From contig NZ_JAFRSC010000028.1 of the NCBI RefSeq assembly GCF_017427765.1, forward strand, positions 1 to 64,000: a stretch of DNA of 64,000 nucleotides, read 5' to 3'. Under the pieces are notes generated by a model. It did no database searches. It was not told the origin of the DNA and saw nothing but the letters and a program-made list of their open reading frames with translations. The number at the start of each line of letters is the position of its first letter. Position 1 is the stretch's first letter. A program made the position numbers and the translations under genes. Positions 15,426 through 23,574 of the stretch are shown here, in pieces. This stretch comes from Methanobrevibacter sp. Its GTDB lineage: Archaea; Methanobacteriota; Methanobacteria; Methanobacteriales; Methanobacteriaceae.

Positions 15426-17900
15426 ATGATTTCATATGAAAAATTTGAAGACATAGTAGTAAATACACTTAAGAGAGATATTTCTTCAAATCAGGACCAA
15501 AAAAAGGCCATACTATCAAATAGCGATGAATCCCTTTTTATTGTAGCCGGACCAGGATCAGGTAAAACAACCGTAATGGTTTTAAAAATATTAAAATATA
15601 TTTTTGTTGACGGAATAGACCCAAGCGAGATACTGGCTACAACATTTACAAGAAAGGCAGCTGATGAGTTATACTCAAGAATTTTAGGATGGGGGGATGA
15701 AATCAAAAATCATCTAACCGGTGAACTGGATGAAGATAACTTTGATGATATTGCAAAAATACTTGAAATCGAAAGAATTGACTTTAACCAAATCAACATT
15801 GGAACAACAGATAGTGTAGCTGAAGAACTATTAAGGGAATATAAAAATCCCGGAGAAACACAGCCTGCTGTTATTGAAGACTTTGTTGCAAACTCAGCAA
15901 TGATAAAAATCCTAATAAAAGACGAAAGATATCTCAATAAGAATCTTGTGGAATATCTTAAGGAATTAAGTGGAAGAGGCAAACTCGAAGAACCATCACG
16001 AATGAGTGAAATCCTACTTGAAATTAAAAACAGAATATATTATGACCAGGTAGACTTTGAGGAGTTATACAATAATGCAGAAAAAGAAAGCGGCATCAGA
16101 CTGGCGCTTGACTGTATTAAAGAATATGAAACTACTCTCAAAGAGAGACATACCATTGACTTTACAATGCTTGAGTCAACATTTCTTAATAAATTAAAAA
16201 ATGGCGACTTGGATTTATTTTTAGAAGATATCCAAATTGTTTTGATTGATGAATATCAGGACACCAATCTGATTCAGGAGGACATTTATTTTACAATTGC
16301 AAAATCTGCCTTAGAAAACAACGGCAACATCACTGTTGTAGGTGATGATGACCAATCACTTTATCGCTTTAGAGGCGCTACAGTTGACTTATTTACAAAC
16401 TACAAACAGCGTGTAAAAGACAAATTGGGAATTGATGTTGAAGAAATCAATTTGAGAACAAATTACAGGTCAACTGAAAATATAATCAACCATTGCAACA
16501 GATTCGTTGAACTGGATTCTGACTATCAGTTTGCAAGGGTGGAAAATAAACCGAAAATCATTGCCCCCGACTTTGAAAAAGACAAAATGCCAATTTTGGG
16601 AATGTTTAGAAACAATCCTGAAATGTTGGCCAATGATTTATCACTGCTTCTTAACAACCTTATTAACAAAGGAGAGGCTGAAATAAAAGTTCTGCAAGTT
16701 CTGGATGAAGATTTTTACAAAAGCATGAATAATGAAATAAGCATAGCCAGATTGCAAGAAATGAAAAGAGAAAAAATACAAAAAGGCAAAAAGATTGATA
16801 AAATCAGACTTAAACTGGATAGCGAATATGGTTCGGCATCGGATTTGGCTGTCCTTTCATATTCTCCAAAAGAAATTTATTATGGAAACAGAACGTTTCT
16901 CTATTATTTAAGAAAAAACTTAAGACGCCTAAGACAGCCTATCGACATGTTCAATCCTAGAGGACTTGACCTGCAGGAAATTGACAATGTAGCTATTTTT
17001 TGCGGTTTGATTTTGGAATGCATTGATCCGGAAGGAAGCATCCAGAAAACAGATAAAAGCATTCCTAATCTTGCAAAAAGAAACATGCTAAGATGGAGAC
17101 TTAAAGCAAAGGAATATATTAAATTAAATCCAGAACCCACACAACCAATGTCACTTAATTCATTTGTTACACGTTGGCAGCTTAGAAGACCATATCCTGA
17201 AGTTGATGAAAAAGGAAGGGAAGTTAAATGGCCTAAAACAGCCAGTTTAATGGAACTGGCATACAAACTAACAACATGGATTGAAGATTTGCAGGCAGAT
17301 GTGGAAGGAGTAGTCTACTTGGAAGCCATTACCAAATCAATTACACAAACCGGATTTTTCAATGAATATCACTCAAATATCTCTTTTGAAAGTCCGCAAT
17401 CAGAGCTGGAATCTGTTCTGGAAGCAATATGGAATATATTTATACCTATATCCACAGGAGGAGTTAAAATTGACGAGTCCCTTCTTGAAACATTACCCGA
17501 CAATAGAGTGAATGTTTTATCAATCCACCAGTCAAAAGGACTAGAATTCCCAATGGTTATTGTTGATGTGGGATCAAAATTCAAAACAAATGACATTAAA
17601 ACACAAAGATTAAGATTTCCTAAAAAATTAAAAGATAAAACATCTATTGAAGATAGTATTAGGCAGCATTCAACCCTAGGTCAAAGCGATAGAAGCGAAA
17701 AGGACAGGTCATTTGATGATTTGACAAGACTTTATTTTGTAGCATTTTCAAGAGCGGAAAGCGTTTTACTATTGGTTGGACTTAATTCAGCTATTGAAGG
17801 ATATAACAAGAAAAATCAGCATTTCAACATACCAAACATTGCTCTTGGATGGAGTCGTGATGAAAATTATATAGGATTTGAAGAGATTTATTTAATTTAA
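15426..17900 (+). CDS. UvrD/Rep-like superfamily 1A DNA helicase
   Basis: An 824 aa SF1A helicase with all main motifs: Walker A GPGSGKTT (about 42-49), TFTRKAADEL near 63, Walker B region LIDEYQDTN near 273, VGDDDQSLYRFRGA near 304, NLRTNYRST near 343, SIHQSKGLEFP near 698 and LYFVAFSRAE near 770. The long insertion between about 430 and 690 corresponds to subdomain 2B. It lies 11 bases upstream of an Fe-S RecB-type nuclease gene, so the two products probably form an AddAB-like helicase-nuclease unit for end processing or defence (inference). Confidence 0.92.
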   Translation: MISYEKFEDIVVNTLKRDISSNQDQKKAILSNSDESLFIVAGPGSGKTTVMVLKILKYIFVDGIDPSEILATTFTRKAADELYSRILGWGDEIKNHLTGELDEDNFDDIAKILEIERIDFNQINIGTTDSVAEELLREYKNPGETQPAVIEDFVANSAMIKILIKDERYLNKNLVEYLKELSGRGKLEEPSRMSEILLEIKNRIYYDQVDFEELYNNAEKESGIRLALDCIKEYETTLKERHTIDFTMLESTFLNKLKNGDLDLFLEDIQIVLIDEYQDTNLIQEDIYFTIAKSALENNGNITVVGDDDQSLYRFRGATVDLFTNYKQRVKDKLGIDVEEINLRTNYRSTENIINHCNRFVELDSDYQFARVENKPKIIAPDFEKDKMPILGMFRNNPEMLANDLSLLLNNLINKGEAEIKVLQVLDEDFYKSMNNEISIARLQEMKREKIQKGKKIDKIRLKLDSEYGSASDLAVLSYSPKEIYYGNRTFLYYLRKNLRRLRQPIDMFNPRGLDLQEIDNVAIFCGLILECIDPEGSIQKTDKSIPNLAKRNMLRWRLKAKEYIKLNPEPTQPMSLNSFVTRWQLRRPYPEVDEKGREVKWPKTASLMELAYKLTTWIEDLQADVEGVVYLEAITKSITQTGFFNEYHSNISFESPQSELESVLEAIWNIFIPISTGGVKIDESLLETLPDNRVNVLSIHQSKGLEFPMVIVDVGSKFKTNDIKTQRLRFPKKLKDKTSIEDSIRQHSTLGQSDRSEKDRSFDDLTRLYFVAFSRAESVLLLVGLNSAIEGYNKKNQHFNIPNIALGWSRDENYIGFEEIYLI

Positions 17901-17911
17901 GGAGATTTATT

Positions 17912-19129
17912 ATGAAATTACCATCAAGATCAAAATCATATATGATACCCGAATACAGTCTTACTGGAGACTTATTATCATTCATCACATGTGGCCTTCA
18001 ATACAGATACCAGAATAAAGGAACCCTTCCCCCTTCAAAACCCGTGCAGAGATGGTTTGGTGAATTTATCCATGGCGTGATGGAAGAGGCATATCTCGAC
18101 TGGAAATACCAGCAGAAAAAATTCCCATGGGATTGGAAAACAGACATAAGACCAATAGAGGATGAAATCGATTTGAGATTACAGGTAAGGGGCCTTTATC
18201 CCCATGATGAAGATTTGTTCTTCAGTATCAACAGACCCGGAAACACATTGACTCTAGATGATTTAAATGAACATGACCATAAAAAGTTGGCCAGTGCCCG
18301 AGCCGAAAATGCCATAAACATCTGGGGAAAAGATTTGTTTCCATTAATTGATGCATCCGAACTTTTAATAAAAGGAATTCGGCAAATGCCAAATTATAAT
18401 AAGAACATCAGCAGATCCAATTATTACGGAATAAACGGCGTTGTTGACGTGTTGACTTCAACAAAAATAAATAATACACATGAACAAAGCACTTTATACA
18501 ATTTCGACAACAATATTGTTAATTTCATTAAGAAAAACCTTGATGAAAGTGACATTGAAGATTATGAAATAATCATCGACTACAAAGGAATGAAAAGACC
18601 TCCGATTAAAGTTTCAAAACCTAATGCTGAAGACAAATGGGAACATCACAAACAGCAAATATTAACTTATTCATGGCTCAGGTCCAAACAGGAAGACTCT
18701 AAAACAATTTCTGCCGGAATAATTCTTTATTTGAATGAACTTGTACCTTCAAAAGAGGATTTAGTTTTAATTAAGGAAGAGATTAAAAATGATTTAACAG
18801 ATATTCCTCAGGAAAACGAATTTGAAGATGATGTGCAGTTAATTATGGAGTGGGAAGAGGATGATAAGGCTCCAAATTTAAGTGATGAATTTAAAAGAGC
18901 AAGGTCAATTAGATTTATTGAAATCAATGAAAAAGAACGTGAAAAAGCTCTTAAAAAGTTTGATGATGTAGTCTGCAATATTGAAAATTCATTAATTCAG
19001 GAGATGAAAGGCTGTAAAATTCAGGATGCATGGAAAGCTGAAGCCGATGAGAGAACCTGTTCGGCATGCGATTTCAGGACATTTTGTAAAAATAACACTG
19101 ACATAACAAAAGACTTTAAAATTCCATAA
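17912..19129 (+). CDS. PD-(D/E)XK nuclease, Fe-S RecB/Cas4-like
   Basis: A 405 aa nuclease. One Cys near the N terminus (Cys27, ITCGLQYRY) and three near the C terminus (Cys383, Cys386, Cys392, TCSACDFRTFC) form the clamp-type [4Fe-4S] site of AddB and Cas4. Catalytic motifs are GVVDV (Asp near 179), IIIDYKG (Asp and Lys near 222-224) and QQILTYSW (Gln and Tyr near 246-251). HGVMEEAY near 49 matches motif I. It follows the UvrD-like helicase by 11 bases with a GGAG site. The pair resembles AddAB but the helicase lacks its own nuclease domain. Role in repair or phage defence is undecided. Confidence 0.88.
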   Translation: MKLPSRSKSYMIPEYSLTGDLLSFITCGLQYRYQNKGTLPPSKPVQRWFGEFIHGVMEEAYLDWKYQQKKFPWDWKTDIRPIEDEIDLRLQVRGLYPHDEDLFFSINRPGNTLTLDDLNEHDHKKLASARAENAINIWGKDLFPLIDASELLIKGIRQMPNYNKNISRSNYYGINGVVDVLTSTKINNTHEQSTLYNFDNNIVNFIKKNLDESDIEDYEIIIDYKGMKRPPIKVSKPNAEDKWEHHKQQILTYSWLRSKQEDSKTISAGIILYLNELVPSKEDLVLIKEEIKNDLTDIPQENEFEDDVQLIMEWEEDDKAPNLSDEFKRARSIRFIEINEKEREKALKKFDDVVCNIENSLIQEMKGCKIQDAWKAEADERTCSACDFRTFCKNNTDITKDFKIP

Positions 19130-19154
19130 TACTAATATTAATTAAGGCGATACT

Positions 19155-19829
19155 ATGACAAATTTAGAGACAAACAAAAAATACTGCGAAGTCATCGAAA
19201 GTAAAATCAAACTTGATGCAAAACCGGTTGCTATGAAGCTAATCAAAACACAGGAAGAGCTTCCTGAAGGCTATGATTTAATTGATGAAAAAATCAGACA
19301 TTGTGAAATGGTTAGAAAAGCATCTTTAGGCAATAAGTTTTACTCCACAATCGATGAACAAATGTGTTTAGGCGGAGCCGGAGCAATTGGACTTAGAGAT
19401 ATGCCTGAAAAATTGGCCAATGGTGAAAAATACTTCTCACTTGGAAGATTTAAGGACTTGGAAACTGCAAAAAATCTCACAGCAAAACTTTCCATTATCA
19501 AAGATATATCATGGGGAATAATTTATGCTCCTTTAGATGAAGCTGACTTTGAAGCTGACGTTATTCAAGTCATCACAGAACCAGTTGGTGGAATGCTGCT
19601 TGCACAAAGTATTGTTTACAAAACCGGTGAAAAAATCGAACCTTCATTTGCAGGCATCCAGTCATTATGCGGAGATGCATTTGCAAACCCGTATCTTTCA
19701 AAGGGTGTTAATTTCACATTAGGTTGTGACGGTTCTAGAAAAGCGGCAGACATTAAAGATAATGAAATGACTGTTGGAATTAGTTCTGATATGATTGAAG
19801 AAGTAATTTCCGGTTTAGAATCAATCTAG
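19155..19829 (+). CDS. DUF169-family protein
   Basis: A 224 aa protein of the DUF169 family, found mostly in methanogens and anaerobes. Family features are KPVAMKLIKTQEELPEG near 22, HCEMVRKAS near 50, a CLGGAGAIGL segment near 73 and VNFTLGCDGSRKAAD near 190. Several conserved Cys residues suggest a metal or cofactor site, but the function is not established. It starts 25 bases after the nuclease gene with an AAGGCGAT site, so it may share the helicase-nuclease transcript. Its end overlaps the opposite gene by 9 bases. Confidence 0.85.
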   Translation: MTNLETNKKYCEVIESKIKLDAKPVAMKLIKTQEELPEGYDLIDEKIRHCEMVRKASLGNKFYSTIDEQMCLGGAGAIGLRDMPEKLANGEKYFSLGRFKDLETAKNLTAKLSIIKDISWGIIYAPLDEADFEADVIQVITEPVGGMLLAQSIVYKTGEKIEPSFAGIQSLCGDAFANPYLSKGVNFTLGCDGSRKAADIKDNEMTVGISSDMIEEVISGLESI

Positions 19830-20474
19830 GAGATTTAAATAATCTTCATAATGATTAATATTTAATAATTCTTTTTTATTTTTTTCTTTTATTCCGTAAA
19901 ACGTATAACCATCAGCAAAAATCTTTCTTAAAATTGGATTTAAATTATCATCTTCCTTTTCAAGATATTTCATGAGATTCACTCTGGGAGCAACAAAAGG
20001 CATTCCAAGTCCTTCTGCCGTATCCAAAAGCCCTGTTTTACGTCTTCTTAAAATGGATATAGTATGGAATGGATCTTCACTATTTTGGCTTACTTCAATC
20101 ATCTTGTTAAAAGTTTCAGTTGATACAGTTGGTTGGTCGGCTGTAATGCATAATGCAAAATCAGATTCAATATTTGATAGACCATTGTATAGAGATACTG
20201 ATAAACCTACATCAACAGGATTGTTTTCAATGAATTTAACTTTATCTTTATAATTATCATAGATAGCTTCTTTTATTTCACCGGAATAATGACCAAGTAC
20301 GACAATACATTCATCAATATTTGCTTTAAGGGCATTGTCAATTGTGGTCCCTATAACAGTTGAATCTTTAAAAGGTAAAATAAGTTTATTTTTTAAATCA
20401 ATGTTTAGGGCCAATTGATCTTTTCTCATTCTGGAATTTTTTCCAGCTGCAGTTATAATAGTTGAAATTGTCAT
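19821..20474 (-). CDS. MobA/MocA-like nucleotidyltransferase
   Basis: An NTP-transferase-fold protein of about 217 aa. The nucleotide-binding start MTISTIITAAGKNSRM and the metal-binding TADQPTVS (near 105) fit the MobA/MocA group, which attaches CMP or GMP to molybdopterin, though a sugar-nucleotide role cannot be excluded. I chose the ATG at 20474 since the family begins just before the first beta strand; an ATG at 20504 would add ten residues and overlap the upstream gene. It lies in the same direction as, and overlaps or abuts, the exported VanW-like gene. Confidence 0.75.
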   Translation of the reverse strand: MTISTIITAAGKNSRMRKDQLALNIDLKNKLILPFKDSTVIGTTIDNALKANIDECIVVLGHYSGEIKEAIYDNYKDKVKFIENNPVDVGLSVSLYNGLSNIESDFALCITADQPTVSTETFNKMIEVSQNSEDPFHTISILRRRKTGLLDTAEGLGMPFVAPRVNLMKYLEKEDDNLNPILRKIFADGYTFYGIKEKNKKELLNINHYEDYLNLLD

Positions 20475-20496
20475 AAAAAAGTAAAAAAGAATATAT

Positions 20497-21684
20497 TCAC
20501 TCATTTGGAATATATCTTGTTATTTTTGCATAAATACCCATTCCAGTACCTGAACCTTCAGTCCACATGGTAATTTTTACTGGGTAGTCATGATTATTTG
20601 TAACGGTAATATCACTTGCAGGATTATAACCGAATAATACTGCATTTTCAGAACCGTCCATACCAACAGGCAATCCAAATCCTTCAGCAAGTACTGCTGC
20701 TCTTAATGCTCTAGCTGATGGGCACACACCGTGTGCAGCACTTCCACCCGGAGCTTCTGAATCACTTGCTGATTCAAAGTAAACATAATCTTTACCGGAA
20801 CTGGTTGAATTAGGCGGTATAATAGTGCCGTTCCATGCTTCTACGAATTGTCTAGCATTAACTTCCCTGATTGAATCACCATATTCAGGGTGAGAACCTA
20901 AAGAAGTACCATAAACTTCACCATCTTCTGTAGTATAGTTACCAGAATACAGCAATATCGGCGAACCTGTAGGATACTCGGAGGCATAATCAGTTACCTC
21001 TTTTCCAAATATTTGTGGAACTAAATTGGAACCAATATCAGATCTGCCATCTGAAAATCCGACAATACCTTTTTCTAATGTAAATGTGGACCCAACATCC
21101 GCATCATAATTATACCAGCTTACGATAGTATCATTATTGTAATAATCACTAGTGAAATTTAAATTCTTAATCTGATCGGTAGGAACTGACTGAACAACTT
21201 TATCTCCTTCAATCACGTCAACTCCAGATTCTGTTTTACATAAGAGTTTATAAGGTGCACTGTACCCCCATACATAGGTATCAGGTCCTCTAACAGCCAA
21301 TTTGTCTCCTTCATATGTCAAATATCCCGGTCCTTCTATATCTTTTGCATTTCCATATGAATCTATACCTTCACTTGAAACTGAATTGAAATCAAACGGA
21401 ACAACACCGGTACTTAAAGTCATCAGAATCCCCTGAAGATCAAAAGCCATAATTTGATGAGCAATAAATCCAAAGTTATTCAACAGAGGAACTTCAATTG
21501 TTTTATTTATCCCCACTATTGATTGTCCTTCAAAGATTGATTGACCGACAGATATATTGTATTCATCAGCAACAGATTGTCCAGTGTATGAGGTACTGCT
21601 TACAAATGAAAAAGCAAATAAAAGAACACATGCTAAGAATAATGCTAAAAATATTGTAACTGATGTCCTTCTCCAACTTTTCAT
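20497..21684 (-). CDS. Exported/anchored protein with VanW-like C terminus
   Basis: A 395 aa protein with an N-terminal anchor (residues 8-30, FLALFLACVLLFAFSF) and a large outside domain. The C-terminal part reads GVCPSARALRAAVLAEG (near 318), then ENAVLFGYNP and ITVTNNHDYPVKITMW. This is spaced like the VanW family pattern GGVCQ-S-x-LY-AA-LAGL followed by a DxxxxN-x-x-D/N-x-P-x-x-I stretch. VanW roles are unknown but linked to cell-wall genes. It lies next to a Mur ligase, which supports an envelope role. The VanW match is my reading and is remote. Confidence 0.6.
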   Translation of the reverse strand: MKSWRRTSVTIFLALFLACVLLFAFSFVSSTSYTGQSVADEYNISVGQSIFEGQSIVGINKTIEVPLLNNFGFIAHQIMAFDLQGILMTLSTGVVPFDFNSVSSEGIDSYGNAKDIEGPGYLTYEGDKLAVRGPDTYVWGYSAPYKLLCKTESGVDVIEGDKVVQSVPTDQIKNLNFTSDYYNNDTIVSWYNYDADVGSTFTLEKGIVGFSDGRSDIGSNLVPQIFGKEVTDYASEYPTGSPILLYSGNYTTEDGEVYGTSLGSHPEYGDSIREVNARQFVEAWNGTIIPPNSTSSGKDYVYFESASDSEAPGGSAAHGVCPSARALRAAVLAEGFGLPVGMDGSENAVLFGYNPASDITVTNNHDYPVKITMWTEGSGTGMGIYAKITRYIPNE

Positions 21685-21749
21685 TTACTCCACCTATAAT
21701 TTATAACATTTGTTTATATATAGTTCATATTATAAAACATTTGTCATTA

Positions 21750-23033
21750 TTAGAACAATTTTTCTGAAATTAATTTGATTCTTTCCTGAATATCAATAAT
21801 GGTATCCTGACCATTTCCTCCAATCAGAATAGCATCTTCATGTGAGTATTCGGCCACCAGTTCAATAATCTGGTCTAAAGAATTGACAGTGATGATGTTT
21901 CCAGCATAACCAAGAGAATTAAGCCTATAAATTGCAATATCTAACGTATCATCCAAACCTGGGAACAATACAATTACTTCAGGATTATATTTGACTGCCA
22001 CATCAAGAATATCCAGTCTGTGTTCTTCATTATGGCGAGGAGTACCTATAAAAATAGCATAGAAATCCCTTTCAGATAAAATTGATGCCAAAGCATCTGA
22101 ATTATCTGTTTTTCCAACATAAACCGATGCATCATTTATTTTATATACGTCCAATCTTCCTTCGACTGCCTTAAACTCAGCCAAAGTTGATTTGATAGTA
22201 TCTTTAGGTATTTTTAATTCTGTTGCAATGGCTGTAGCCAAACCTGCATTAAGCAAATTGAATTTTCCAAACAACTGCAATTCATCCTGATATTCGAAGT
22301 ATGGAATAGTTTTACTTGCAGATTCCTTAAAGTCAGCGTTGAAATCCTGGTTAAAAGCAGTGAAAATAAGTTTATCTTCAAAAAATCTTACTAAAGAATT
22401 TTTATAGTTTGCAATGGTTTTATGAACATCCATATGATCATTACCAATATTGGTTAAGCCAATCATATCAAAATCAAAGCAGTATCTGCAGAAATCTAAA
22501 GTCATGTCACAGACTTCCACAAGCAGTATGTCATAATCATCTTCATTAGCTTCAAGAATCAAATCATAATAGCCTGAAAATCCTCCTCCACCATTTCCTC
22601 CAACGAGTACTTTTTTACCTGCATTTTCCAAAATGCTTTTTATCATATGGACAGTTGTTGTCTTTCCGTTTGTTCCTGTGATTCCGATTGTGAAAATATC
22701 CTTATGTTTATTTAAAACATCACTTAAAAGTTCCCCATCCATCAATAATCGTGTAGCGAAAGGCCCACCATACATACTGGGACTAATTGCTATTGCATCA
22801 CATTGCTCAATTGCATATGGATTAGTAAAACCCAAATCCAAAGTAATATTCTCGCCCACAATTGAAACAGTTGAATCACTGTCCATCATATTCATGGAAA
22901 GCATTGGCAAATCCAAACCATCCAAATCAACATTAATATTTAAATCAGTAGCATAAACTTCCCAACCATGTCTTAAAAGGGAATTGACTGCTTTTTTACC
23001 TTCTACTCCTAAACCTATAACCGCTGCCTTCAT
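21750..23033 (-). CDS. Mur ligase family protein, probably pseudomurein-related
   Basis: A 427 aa ATP-dependent peptide ligase. A Rossmann-type N terminus (KAAVIGLGVEGKKAVNSLLRHGW) is followed by the Mur ATP-binding loop GITGTNGKTTTVHMI near 117-131, a metal-site VEVCDMTLDFC near 180, GLTNIGNDHMDVH near 200, and a C-terminal domain with GRLDVYK and SDALASIL. Methanobacteriales carry several Mur homologues proposed to build the pseudomurein peptide; which amino acid this one adds cannot be told. It lies upstream of the VanW-like gene on the same strand and is divergent from the TIR-like gene. Confidence 0.88.
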   Translation of the reverse strand: MKAAVIGLGVEGKKAVNSLLRHGWEVYATDLNINVDLDGLDLPMLSMNMMDSDSTVSIVGENITLDLGFTNPYAIEQCDAIAISPSMYGGPFATRLLMDGELLSDVLNKHKDIFTIGITGTNGKTTTVHMIKSILENAGKKVLVGGNGGGGFSGYYDLILEANEDDYDILLVEVCDMTLDFCRYCFDFDMIGLTNIGNDHMDVHKTIANYKNSLVRFFEDKLIFTAFNQDFNADFKESASKTIPYFEYQDELQLFGKFNLLNAGLATAIATELKIPKDTIKSTLAEFKAVEGRLDVYKINDASVYVGKTDNSDALASILSERDFYAIFIGTPRHNEEHRLDILDVAVKYNPEVIVLFPGLDDTLDIAIYRLNSLGYAGNIITVNSLDQIIELVAEYSHEDAILIGGNGQDTIIDIQERIKLISEKLF

Positions 23034-23152
23034 AAAAAACTAATCCTTAAAAAAATATTTATATAAATAGTTATTATTTTAGAATTAATAAACATTTTGC
23101 AAAAAGAAATAGTTTTATATGATAATAAAAATAATTAAAGCAAGGTGATTAA

Positions 23153-23548
23153 ATGTTTGAAGATGAGCGCGATGATAAGATTTATAATTTAATAATTTCA
23201 AACGGCATTGATAAAAATAATGAATATGGCCAATTTAGCGAAAAATTATTTTCAAAAGTGGAATTCTTATGGAAAGAATTAATATCTGGAGATTACTCAT
23301 TAGCTGGTGAAAGCTTTTACAGCAAAGTCGACAGAATCATACTGCTCGCTGGTCTTTACAATGACAATAAAGAGTTATTTGAAACATTAATAGATGCTGG
23401 TAAAAAATATGACATTCCTATTGTGCTAGTTAGACCATTAGGCCTTGAAGAAGTTCCGGAAATCCTTGAAAAAAATGCTGCAACCATAGTTGGATGGAAT
23501 GCAAACTGCATTATCGATTCTGTTAAAGACGCTACAGAGCTTATGTAA
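23153..23548 (+). CDS. Small TIR-like (MTH538/DUF1863-type) protein
   Basis: A 131 aa protein whose core DRIILLAGLYNDNKELF, then KKYDIPIVLVRPLG, VPEILEKNAATIVGWNANCI and DSVKDA resembles the MTH538 TIR-like family, the fold shared with Thoeris ThsB. The N terminus begins at FEDERDDKIYNLI, corresponding to the region just after the first beta strand of the fold, so strand one seems absent. The ATG at 23153 has a good AGGTG site, so this looks like the true start. It is a lone gene between the Mur ligase and rad50. Catalytic Glu not identified. Confidence 0.6.
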   Translation: MFEDERDDKIYNLIISNGIDKNNEYGQFSEKLFSKVEFLWKELISGDYSLAGESFYSKVDRIILLAGLYNDNKELFETLIDAGKKYDIPIVLVRPLGLEEVPEILEKNAATIVGWNANCIIDSVKDATELM

Positions 23549-23574
23549 AAAAAAGAAAAATTGAAAAATGATAT

